Below the pieces are notes generated by a model. It was not told where the DNA came from. It was given only the letters and a program-made list of their open reading frames with translations, and made no database searches. This document shows positions 36,760 to 45,007 of a stretch of DNA of 64,000 bases, in pieces (the stretch's first letter is position 1; each line of letters opens with the position of its first letter). The translations under genes were made by a program, and so were the position numbers. Origin of the DNA: Anaerocolumna sp. AGMB13020 (GTDB taxonomy: Bacteria > Bacillota > Clostridia > Lachnospirales > Lachnospiraceae); the NCBI RefSeq assembly GCF_033100115.1, contig NZ_CP136910.1:806001-870000 (forward strand), in the 5' to 3' direction.

Positions 36760-37695
36760 CTAAAACAACGCGCTGTCTGGCTCTATTTTCTTAACGACAG
36801 CATTTACCAACAGTACGAGTATCAATCCGAAAATTGACTGGTAGAAACCAACTGCTGCACCCTGGGAGAAATTAAACTGACCTACCAGGCTTCGGAATAC
36901 AAATGTATCAATAATATCTGTTTGTGGGAATAATACTGAATTATTACCAATCAGGTTATAGAACAAATCAAAGGAACCCTTTAAAATTCCACCTAAACCG
37001 AATAGGAAGAGTAATATAACCGTAGCCTTTAATAATGGTATGGTGATATATCGAATCTTCTGCATAGGGGATGCACCATCAAGGGCGGCAGCTTCATAAA
37101 TATCTGCACTGATACCGGTAATCGTCGCAAGGTATATTATCATACCGTATCCTGTTTGATTCCAAACCTTAAAAAATACAATGATGTATTTCCAGATTCC
37201 CTGGTCTGAATAAAAATCATGTTTCTCTAGTCCTATATTCATCAAGAATGTGTTTATAAAACCATGATCATAATTAAATAAGTTATATGCAAAAAAACCT
37301 ACAATAACCATGGATATAAAATACGGCAACAGAATAACAGACTGTGATATCTTTTTAAACCATTTGCTTCCAAGTTCAGATATCATAATAGCAAAGGCAA
37401 CTTGGAACAGGTTGCAAAAAGCCAGAAACGCAAGGTTATACACTAAAGTGTTTTTTGTGATTCGCCACAAATCACCTGTCTTTGCCAGAAATTCAAAATT
37501 CTTAAGTCCGACAAAATCACTGCCGAAGATCCCCTTACCTATACTGTAGTCAACAAATGCGATGTACGCACCCGGCATAGGTATGTAGGCAAAAATAATA
37601 AAGTACACAATAACCGGTAAAATCATTAAGAACAAAATACGCTTACGCCTTAATTCGCGAAAGAAGTTCTTAAAATGGATTGTTAATTTTCCCAT
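36760..37695 (-). CDS. Sugar ABC transporter permease (LplB-like)
   Basis: 311-aa membrane protein with six transmembrane helices and the MalF-type EAA loop (YEAAALDGASPMQKIRYITI). First gene of the importer operon. The ATG at 37695 follows AAGGGTGG; the in-frame TTG 18 nt earlier is unlikely because it lies at the ribosome binding site. A near-perfect cre/LacI-type site lies about 95 bp upstream. Confidence 0.9.
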   Translation of the reverse strand: MGKLTIHFKNFFRELRRKRILFLMILPVIVYFIIFAYIPMPGAYIAFVDYSIGKGIFGSDFVGLKNFEFLAKTGDLWRITKNTLVYNLAFLAFCNLFQVAFAIMISELGSKWFKKISQSVILLPYFISMVIVGFFAYNLFNYDHGFINTFLMNIGLEKHDFYSDQGIWKYIIVFFKVWNQTGYGMIIYLATITGISADIYEAAALDGASPMQKIRYITIPLLKATVILLFLFGLGGILKGSFDLFYNLIGNNSVLFPQTDIIDTFVFRSLVGQFNFSQGAAVGFYQSIFGLILVLLVNAVVKKIEPDSALF

Positions 37696-37789
37696 ATAAA
37701 ATCCACCCTTCAATTCTTTTTTTAGATATACTTACTATTGTAACCAATTAATCAACGAAAATTACTCCAGGCTTTGTAGCTTTCTTTCA

Positions 37790-37803
37790 TGGAATCGTTT
37801 CCA
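37790..37803. promoter_or_regulatory. LacI/CcpA-type operator upstream of the ABC importer
   Basis: TGGAATCGTTTCCA fits the cre consensus TGNAANCGNTTNCA at every fixed position and is nearly palindromic. It could bind CcpA or the local LacI regulator. Confidence 0.7.
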
Positions 37804-38041
37804 TTAACAAGTCAAATTGTAATTTATGTGAAAATTATAATATTACATTTGCTCTTTGTCAATATATTTTGCATTATTATTTTTATAAAATATTTTAGTT
37901 TTTATAAGATATTGTTTACACTTTTGGTGTTACTTCATTATAATGTCTAAAAATTTGTATAAATAAAATTATAGAATTGTTGACTTTTCATTGACAATTA
38001 TACATGTCAACGATATAATATTTTCAACAATCCATTATTTA

Positions 38042-38055
38042 TGGTAACGTTTTCA
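38042..38055. promoter_or_regulatory. LacI/CcpA-type operator upstream of the GH94 gene
   Basis: TGGTAACGTTTTCA has the central CG and both half-sites with one deviation from the cre consensus. It lies about 82 bp before the GH94 start codon, mirroring the site on the importer side, so one regulator probably controls both directions. Confidence 0.65.
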
Positions 38056-38136
38056 TTTTCAGTGACAACAGCTAATTTTGCTGAAAATTGATCATAATAA
38101 ATGCAGTAATTGCTTAAGTAGAAAGGACCTGACTCT

Positions 38137-41100
38137 ATGAAGTTATTTGAAAACCTATATGTGTTTCAAAAGGGTAAAACAACCTATCGTTTTCTGCCTA
38201 CCGGTGATATTTTTGATTTCACCCATCAAGGCACTATGTTAAATGAGTTTCGTGGAAATGCGAAAGATGGCTCACCAAACAACATATATTTGAGAGTCTA
38301 TAAAGATAATACTGTCAGCGCATATCCTCTTTTAGGAATCCGCTCAAGTTCTATTCTGAAAAAGGGAGAAAATTCCCTTATCCATACAGGCACAGTGGAG
38401 GGAATCCATTACGAAGTGACTTTCCATGGTCTTGAGGGAGTTTGGTTCTGGGAAGTTAATCTGAAAGGTAACGGAGAGCTTGTAGACTTATTATATGGCC
38501 AGGACATTGGCGTATCTTCTGTAGGCGGTGTTCTGACCAATGAACTCTATGCCGCACAGTATCTTGGTCACAGTATTTTTCACACAGAAAAAGGCTATAC
38601 CATATGCTCCAGACAGAATCAGGATCAAGGCGGCAAATACCCCTATTTGCGACAGGGATCAGCTGGTGTTCCAATCCTGCATTACGCTACAGATGGTATG
38701 CAGTTCTTTAAGACTTCTTACAAAGACACTGATATACCCGAGGCGTTAACAGAAGATCTCCCCGATGTTAATTACCAGTTCGAATTTTCCTATACTTCTC
38801 TTCAGACAGAGAAATTCGACTTAACTTCTCCTGTTAAGACTGCTTTTTACGGCCTTGCAAAAGAGGATCATCCAGAAGCTATTGTAGCTGTCGAGTTCGA
38901 AGAAGAAATAGCAAATGCATATGACAGCCTTACGGCAGAGGCAGTAAAACCCTGCCCTGTTGTGACCATCAAACCTGCTTTTGGCACTCCCTATTCCTCT
39001 CCTTCTCTTACAAAAGAGGAAATAGCTTCTATTTTTCCTGAACGCGTATTAGAGGAATATGAAGAAGATACGCTTCTTTCCTTCTTCACAAAGGATCACA
39101 GTCATATTGTAACCAAGGCGAAAGAGCTTCGTACAGAGCGTCCTCACGGAACAATATATATGACCTGCCCAGATGTACTGAAGGAAACTAACACTATTAG
39201 CAGAGAAACTGAAATAAACCACAACAACATGGCCAGTACAGCCTATATGTATGGTTTGTTCAATGGACAGACAATTCTTGGAAACACATCCTTTCATAAG
39301 CTCCTCTCTACCTCAAGAGGCCTTTTGAATATTCAGAAAAACTGCGGCCAGCATTTGTATATCAAGCTGTCCGGTACTTATCGATTACTAACTTTGCCTG
39401 CTCTCTTTGAAATGGGTATGAATTATGCGAGATGGTATTATGTTCTCCCGGATGATATGTTAAGAATAACGTCCTATACAGCTGCCCATAGCCCTAATGT
39501 GGTTCTTGAGGTTTTAAGTATTCAGAAGAAAGCCTATGATTTTATCCTGACAAACCAATTGGTATTGGGTGAAAATGAGCACTCCAGAGAGGTAACCTTT
39601 GACAAACTTAAAAATGGTATACGTTTTAAGGATATTTCAAAGGAATACCCTGAACTTCACTTTGACATGCTCTTTCAAGGTGCCGATTGGGAAATCAGTA
39701 ACGATGGTATTTTCTTTCATGACGGGCTTACCAGAGATGAGAGCTTCCTGACCGTAAGCTTAAAAGATACTTCAAACTTTAATTGCATCATAAAAGGTAT
39801 AACAGACGGTAACTTCACAGAAGAAATACCAAGTCTGTCTTTTGAAGAGGAGAAGGCAGCTACCATAGATTATTACAGTACACTAAACAGAAGTTTTCAA
39901 TTAACCACTGATAACAAAGAGATTGCTGCACGTGTGGAGATACTGAATCAGACCGCCTGGTGGTATACCCATAATGCCATGATTCATTTTGCTTCTCCGC
40001 ATGGTTTAGAGCAGCCGGGCGGTGCAGCCTGGGGAACCAGGGATGTCTGCCAGGGCCCCATGGAATACTTCCTTATGACACAGAACTATGAGCTTGCCGG
40101 CAAGGTACTTTTAAACATCTTCTCTCACCAATATGCTTCTACCGGTGAATGGCCTCAGTGGTTTATGTTCGACCGCTATAATATCGATGCCGGTGAGTGC
40201 CATGGCGATGTTGTATTCTGGCCACTCAAGTGTATAGGTGACTACCTGGAGGCTTCCGGTAATTATGATCTGCTACAGGAAGCCATTCCTTATACAGACG
40301 AAAAGACTTCGAAGGACTCTCTGCTCTTACACATAAAGAAAGCATTTGACGCTATTAAGGAACGTTTTATAGCTGATACCGGCCTTATCACTTATGCAGG
40401 CGGAGACTGGGATGATACCCTTCAACCGGTGGATCCTGATATGCGCGAGCATCTGGTAAGTTCCTGGACAGTTGCACTCGCCTACCAGACGCTTAGACGC
40501 CTTGGCAGGGCACTGGTTGCTGCAGACAGGAAATTTGCTGATGAACTTACAGAAAATGCAGACAGGATTGAAAAAGATTTCAATACCCTTTTGATTAAAG
40601 ATGAAATTATTCCTGGATTTGTACGTTATGATAACGGAGAGATCAAATACATGCTCCATCCTGTTGATAAAGAAACAGGCATTCAATACCGTCTGCTTCC
40701 CATGACTCGCAGTATCATAGCGGAACTGGTTGCCCCTGATCAGGCTCAGCATAATATGGAGCTTATAGGCAGAGAACTGAAATTCCCTGACGGTGTACAT
40801 TTAATGAATCGTCCCGCCAGCTACAAAGGCGGTGTCAGCAAGCTCTTTAAGAGAGCGGAACAAGCTGCCAATGTAGGAAGAGAAATAAGCCTTTTATATA
40901 CCCATGCTCATATTCGTTACCTGGAGGCTTGCGCAAAACTTGGCGACGGAACCACTGCCTGGGACAGCTTATTTACCATAAATCCTGTTCTCATAAAACA
41001 AGCTGTTCCTTCCGCCTGCTTAAGGCAGAGCAATATGTATTTCAGCAGCTCAGATGGTATGTTTATGGATAGATATGATTTTGCCGAAAACTTCGACAAA

Positions 41101-41487
41101 TTAAAGTCCGGTGATATCCCTGTAAAGGCAGGCTGGAGATTATATTCCAGCGGTCCAGGAATATATTTGAACCAGCTGGTATCCAATATAATAGGTATTC
41201 GCTTCCTTCCGGATGCCCTGGTCCTTGACCCGGTACTGCCAGCAGCACTTAATGGTTTAAAGCTTAAGCTTGATTGCTTTGGCAAGGAGATAACATTCCA
41301 TTACCATATAAATACAGAAAAATCCTCCGATACCAGTTCTTACCAACGCTTAACGGTGTATGCAGATGAAACCCTTATTGCCGGAGAGGAAATACCCAAT
41401 CCTTACCGTAAAGGCGGAATTAAAATAGATAAGAACGCACTGGAAAAGGAGTTTTCCGAAATTAATATTTTTGTAAGGCTTCCTTAA
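38137..41487 (+). CDS. GH94 phosphorylase, probably 1,2-beta-oligoglucan phosphorylase
   Basis: 1116-aa cytosolic enzyme of glycoside hydrolase family 94. An N-terminal beta-sandwich (about 1-300) leads to an (alpha/alpha)6 barrel (about 600-1010) with WGTRDVCQGPMEY, QWPQWFMFDRY and GGDWDDTLQPVDPDM; the catalytic acid Asp should lie in that last motif (D757-D760). The length and the motif order match what I recall of 1,2-beta-oligoglucan phosphorylase (SOGP) of Lachnoclostridium phytofermentans and Listeria Lin1839, rather than the shorter cellobiose phosphorylase (about 810 aa). Reaction: phosphorolysis of beta-1,2-glucooligosaccharides to glucose 1-phosphate. The ribosome binding site is AAAGGA. 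A GH3 gene follows after 130 nt. Confidence 0.82.
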   Translation: MKLFENLYVFQKGKTTYRFLPTGDIFDFTHQGTMLNEFRGNAKDGSPNNIYLRVYKDNTVSAYPLLGIRSSSILKKGENSLIHTGTVEGIHYEVTFHGLEGVWFWEVNLKGNGELVDLLYGQDIGVSSVGGVLTNELYAAQYLGHSIFHTEKGYTICSRQNQDQGGKYPYLRQGSAGVPILHYATDGMQFFKTSYKDTDIPEALTEDLPDVNYQFEFSYTSLQTEKFDLTSPVKTAFYGLAKEDHPEAIVAVEFEEEIANAYDSLTAEAVKPCPVVTIKPAFGTPYSSPSLTKEEIASIFPERVLEEYEEDTLLSFFTKDHSHIVTKAKELRTERPHGTIYMTCPDVLKETNTISRETEINHNNMASTAYMYGLFNGQTILGNTSFHKLLSTSRGLLNIQKNCGQHLYIKLSGTYRLLTLPALFEMGMNYARWYYVLPDDMLRITSYTAAHSPNVVLEVLSIQKKAYDFILTNQLVLGENEHSREVTFDKLKNGIRFKDISKEYPELHFDMLFQGADWEISNDGIFFHDGLTRDESFLTVSLKDTSNFNCIIKGITDGNFTEEIPSLSFEEEKAATIDYYSTLNRSFQLTTDNKEIAARVEILNQTAWWYTHNAMIHFASPHGLEQPGGAAWGTRDVCQGPMEYFLMTQNYELAGKVLLNIFSHQYASTGEWPQWFMFDRYNIDAGECHGDVVFWPLKCIGDYLEASGNYDLLQEAIPYTDEKTSKDSLLLHIKKAFDAIKERFIADTGLITYAGGDWDDTLQPVDPDMREHLVSSWTVALAYQTLRRLGRALVAADRKFADELTENADRIEKDFNTLLIKDEIIPGFVRYDNGEIKYMLHPVDKETGIQYRLLPMTRSIIAELVAPDQAQHNMELIGRELKFPDGVHLMNRPASYKGGVSKLFKRAEQAANVGREISLLYTHAHIRYLEACAKLGDGTTAWDSLFTINPVLIKQAVPSACLRQSNMYFSSSDGMFMDRYDFAENFDKLKSGDIPVKAGWRLYSSGPGIYLNQLVSNIIGIRFLPDALVLDPVLPAALNGLKLKLDCFGKEITFHYHINTEKSSDTSSYQRLTVYADETLIAGEEIPNPYRKGGIKIDKNALEKEFSEINIFVRLP

Positions 41488-41617
41488 ATCCGAAGTACCT
41501 TATACAAGTTGAACAGGTTTTTCTGTCCTTTCAGCTGTAAAAGTCACCAAAGGATAATCCCAAATTTGCAGTTGGAAGGACTAACACAAAATTCAGCTTA
41601 TATAGAAAGGAAATTCA

Positions 41618-44188
41618 ATGAAAATCTATGATACAAAGGAATCCAGGCTGCTTCTTGCAAAAAAGCTGGCCGCCGAAGGAATTGTACTTTTAAAAAATGA
41701 TAATTCTCTGCTTCCTCTTAAACCCGGCACTCCCGTTGCAGTATTCGGACGTGCACAGCTGGATACCCTGATTGGCGGAAGCGGCTCAGGTGCCTCTTCC
41801 TCAGAAGATACCACACTGATACTCGACGAATTCATAAAAGCAGGTCTTAAAGTCGACTCCCGTCTGGAAGCATTCTACCGCAGTTCCCTGAAAGCCGAAA
41901 AAGAGAAAGCCCCTGCGCCCGAAGAAGAACGCGCAAAGTTCACCGAACTCTTAAACAGCGGTATGATATATGAGATATTCGGAAAATATAAGGCTCCTGC
42001 TGAGGAATACTCCGTTCCACCGGAACTGATTGCCGCAATCCCCTCCTTTCACACTGCCGTTTTGATTCTCGGCAGAGGTTCCGGCGGAGAAGAATGTGAC
42101 CGCAGAATTGATGAAGATTATTATCTCACTGCATCAGAAAAAGAGTTGCTGCATAAAGTAGCATCTCATTTTCAACAGGTAGTGCTGGTCTTAAACGTAA
42201 ACGGTTTTATTGATTTAAGCCAGATTCAGTCCTGCTCTTCTATTAACTCCCTCCTCTTTCTTGGTACTGCCGGAGAACAGGGAGCTGCTGCACTGGCAGA
42301 GGTTGTAACCGGAAAAGTGACTCCAAGCGGAAAGCTCCCCTCGACTATGGCCTATTCCTATGAAGAATATCCTTCCGCAGAGCTTTTCTTCACTGATAAG
42401 GATAGAGCAGCTACGATTCTGACCTACGAGGATTTTGGACTGTCGGCAGGTGATAATCACAGTACAGGCTTTGAAAAGAGTCCGGTTGCTTTTTACAAAG
42501 AAGGAATTTATGTGGGTTATCGCTATTTTGATACTTTTAACGTCCCTGTTATGTATCCTTTCGGACATGGATTATCCTATGCAGCGTTTCTTATAGAGAA
42601 TACTTATGTAAGCCGTGAGGGTAATAGTTTCCTGGTAAATGTAAAAGTAACCAACCAAAGTGACAGTTATTCCGGTAAAGAGGTCCTTCAGCTCTACGTA
42701 AGTGCTCCCTCCCTTCTCCTTGAGAAACCTTATCAGGAATTACTGACATATATTAAAACCGACAAACTTAAGCCGAAAGAAGCAAAGGAGTTTGCCTTAA
42801 GTTTCTCCTTAAAAGAACTGGCAAATTATGATGAAGCTTCTGCTGCATATATAATTGAGAAAGGCTCCTACTTTCTTCGGCTGGGTAATTCCTCCCGCAA
42901 CACACATATTATTGGCAGGATACAGGTAACAGAAACAATCGTAACGGAGCATGTTGCCAATAGACTGGGAATTTCTCCTGTTAATAAGGAGAAGCTTACC
43001 TTCTTAAGCAATAAAGAGGCGGCCCCTTATACCTATGAAGGTGAGGCTGAGGAAAAAGAAAAAGCTCCTTGCCTGCTTACACTTAATCAAACGATATTTG
43101 ATACGAATATATCCGCCCCTGAAAATTCCACTACTGCTAAAGACTCTTCTTTCCTAGAGAATGGGCAAAAGCTTCCTACCTTAAAAGATGTCCGCGACGG
43201 TCTCCTTTCAATGGAAGCTTTCGTAAAACTTCTATCTGTTGAGGAACTGGCAGTGCTGCTAAATGGCTATGGACCCGGGCTGCCCTTTGGTGGTATGGGC
43301 GGTAAATACTCCTCAACCATTCAATATGAAGATGGCAGTGACATTGGAGTATCCACTCATCCAACCGGTTTTCCAGGTTATATTTCTCCGGCTCTTGCGA
43401 AATACGGAATTCCCTCTGTCTTTTATAAGGATGGCCCTGCAGGCGTTCAAATGACTGCCTGGCCCACAGGTATATCCATGGCCTGCACCTTTAACAACGA
43501 ACTGTTACAGGAATTTGGAGCTGCCTGTGCCAGTGAAGCTTTGGAATTACAGGTTGACAGCTGGCTTGCACCAGGAATCAATCTGCATAGAAACCCCATT
43601 GGTGGCCGTAACTTTGAATATTACTCCGAAGATCCAAGACATACCGGCTTTTGTGGACTCCACATTACTTTGGGCGCTGAAGAAGCAGGCGTAACCACCT
43701 GTCCGAAACACTTTGCCTTAAATGAACAGGAAACTTACCGGAGAGGCAGTACGAAGAATTCCTTTGATGCACTTGATTCCATCGTAGAGGAACGCGCAGC
43801 CAGAGAACTTTATTTAAAACCTTTTGAAATGGTAATTAAAAACAGCAAGGTTTCCACTATTATGACTTCCTTTAATAAAATCAACGGAATTTTTGCGGCC
43901 GGAAATAAAGAGCTCTGTGAAGGTATCTTAAGAGAAGAATGGGGTTACGAGGGTATTGTCGTAACTGACTGGGGGGATATGGACATTGTAGTGGATGGTG
44001 CGGATGCTATTGCCGCAGGAAACGATATTATTATGCCCGGAGGTCCTCCGGTTATAGACCAGGTAATAAAAGGTTATAAAGAAGGTCGAGTTACCCTGGC
44101 AGACCTGCAAACATCAGCTATGAGATTCCTTCGTTTTGTAATGAACAGTAACAGCTGTAAGAAATACTGGGAAGAAACAAATACCTGA
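41618..44188 (+). CDS. GH3 beta-glucosidase with reversed domain order
   Basis: 856-aa family 3 glycosidase without a signal peptide. As in the other GH3 here, the C-terminal domain leads (VAVFGRAQLDTLIGGSGSGA near residue 40). Then comes an Fn3-like domain (about 300-420) and finally the barrel (about 530-850) with GINLHRNPIGGRNFEYYSED, KHFALNEQE and the nucleophile Asp in GIVVTDWGD. It lacks the C-terminal binding module of the first GH3. Cotranscribed with the GH94 gene, it is the counterpart of Listeria Lin1840 and would hydrolyse the sophorose or short oligosaccharides that the phosphorylase leaves. The ribosome binding site is AAAGGAAA. Confidence 0.88.
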   Translation: MKIYDTKESRLLLAKKLAAEGIVLLKNDNSLLPLKPGTPVAVFGRAQLDTLIGGSGSGASSSEDTTLILDEFIKAGLKVDSRLEAFYRSSLKAEKEKAPAPEEERAKFTELLNSGMIYEIFGKYKAPAEEYSVPPELIAAIPSFHTAVLILGRGSGGEECDRRIDEDYYLTASEKELLHKVASHFQQVVLVLNVNGFIDLSQIQSCSSINSLLFLGTAGEQGAAALAEVVTGKVTPSGKLPSTMAYSYEEYPSAELFFTDKDRAATILTYEDFGLSAGDNHSTGFEKSPVAFYKEGIYVGYRYFDTFNVPVMYPFGHGLSYAAFLIENTYVSREGNSFLVNVKVTNQSDSYSGKEVLQLYVSAPSLLLEKPYQELLTYIKTDKLKPKEAKEFALSFSLKELANYDEASAAYIIEKGSYFLRLGNSSRNTHIIGRIQVTETIVTEHVANRLGISPVNKEKLTFLSNKEAAPYTYEGEAEEKEKAPCLLTLNQTIFDTNISAPENSTTAKDSSFLENGQKLPTLKDVRDGLLSMEAFVKLLSVEELAVLLNGYGPGLPFGGMGGKYSSTIQYEDGSDIGVSTHPTGFPGYISPALAKYGIPSVFYKDGPAGVQMTAWPTGISMACTFNNELLQEFGAACASEALELQVDSWLAPGINLHRNPIGGRNFEYYSEDPRHTGFCGLHITLGAEEAGVTTCPKHFALNEQETYRRGSTKNSFDALDSIVEERAARELYLKPFEMVIKNSKVSTIMTSFNKINGIFAAGNKELCEGILREEWGYEGIVVTDWGDMDIVVDGADAIAAGNDIIMPGGPPVIDQVIKGYKEGRVTLADLQTSAMRFLRFVMNSNSCKKYWEETNT

Positions 44189-44346
44189 TTCATTTATTAA
44201 ATATTTTATTTAAACGCTTTTGTGGTTAAAGATTATTTTGTATTGCCCACAATACTTTATAATACAAATAACTTTTATATGTTTATGCAAAACCCCGAAA
44301 TATTTTAATCGCTTTATTTTAATCAAGGTAATTTTATTTCATCCGG

Positions 44347-44389
44347 AAAAATGACCCATAGCATCTTAATGCTTTCTGGGTCATTTTTT
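44347..44389 (+). terminator. Terminator after the GH94-GH3 operon
   Basis: AAAAATGACCCA pairs with TGGGTCATTTTTT and an inner stem AGCAT/ATGCT continues the hairpin, with six T at the end. Confidence 0.88.
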
Positions 44390-44535
44390 GTGTAACCGGC
44401 TATTTTTTATAAGATTTATCTACAGTCTAATTTCTCCACTACCTGGTCTCTTCTACTTTGTCTCCACTACTTAGTCTCAACTACTCTGTCCCCAAATAGT
44501 GCTTTTCCAAAAATACGTTATTTTACCAAATTACC

Positions 44536-44564
44536 TTGACCTATGCTGTCTATTGTGATAGACT
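44536..44564 (+). promoter_or_regulatory. blaI-blaR1 promoter
   Basis: TTGACC (44536-44541) is followed 17 bases later by TAGACT (44559-44564). A second candidate -10 (TATAAT, 44570-44575) also lies between the operators. Confidence 0.6.
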
Positions 44565-44593
44565 ACATATATAATCAGTCTATCGCAATAGAC
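44548..44593. promoter_or_regulatory. Two BlaI-type operator dyads
   Basis: GTCTATTGTGATAGAC (44548-44563) and GTCTATCGCAATAGAC (44578-44593) share the symmetric half-site GTCTAT/ATAGAC with 30-bp spacing. The first overlaps the promoter. The position is what is expected for autorepression by the adjacent BlaI/MecI-family protein. Confidence 0.75.
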
Positions 44594-44621
44594 AAATCAT
44601 TCATAAAGTGAGGAGAATAAA

Positions 44622-44987
44622 TTGGAAAAAGACTTGAAGCTATATGATGCTGAATACCGTTTCGCCTGTATTGTCTGGGATCATGAACCCATTCAATCGG
44701 GGGAACTGGCTAAGCTAACAGAAAAGCTATTAGGCTGGAAACGTACAACTACCTATACTGTATTAAAAAAATTATGTAACCGCAATATCCTTAAAAACGA
44801 AAGCTCCATTGTGTCATCCCTGGTTAAACGGGAAGAAGTTGAGCAATATGAAAGCCGTGAAGTAATGGAAAAAAACTTTGGCGGCTCCTTACCCCGCTTT
44901 ATCTCAGCTTTTCTTGGGACTGGAAGTCTCTCAGAGAAAGAGGCGAACGAAATCAAGGAACTCATAGACCGTTATAAGATGAAATAA
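44622..44987 (+). CDS. blaI: BlaI/MecI/CopY-family repressor
   Basis: 121-aa winged-helix repressor: ELAKLTEKLLGWKRTTTYTVLKKLCN is the recognition region, and a helical C-terminal dimerisation domain follows with the cleavage site region near residues 90-105. It uses a TTG start (44622) with GTGAGGAG seven bases upstream; no ATG fits. The next gene encodes the BlaR1-type peptidase that would inactivate it. No beta-lactamase or PBP gene is adjacent, so the regulated target is elsewhere or the pair controls other envelope genes. Confidence 0.88.
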   Translation: MEKDLKLYDAEYRFACIVWDHEPIQSGELAKLTEKLLGWKRTTTYTVLKKLCNRNILKNESSIVSSLVKREEVEQYESREVMEKNFGGSLPRFISAFLGTGSLSEKEANEIKELIDRYKMK

Positions 44988-45007
44988 CCAGAGGAGGTAA
45001 GAACTGA

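Noticed and set aside
40327..40800. 157-codon antisense reading frame inside the GH94 gene
   Set aside because: Lies wholly opposite a well-supported enzyme with no ribosome binding site or recognisable domain; a shadow of the codon composition.
44548..44593. CopY-type copper operator
   Set aside because: Dyads are GTCTAT-N4-ATAGAC, not the TACANNTGTA core of CopY boxes, and the partner gene is a BlaR1-type peptidase.
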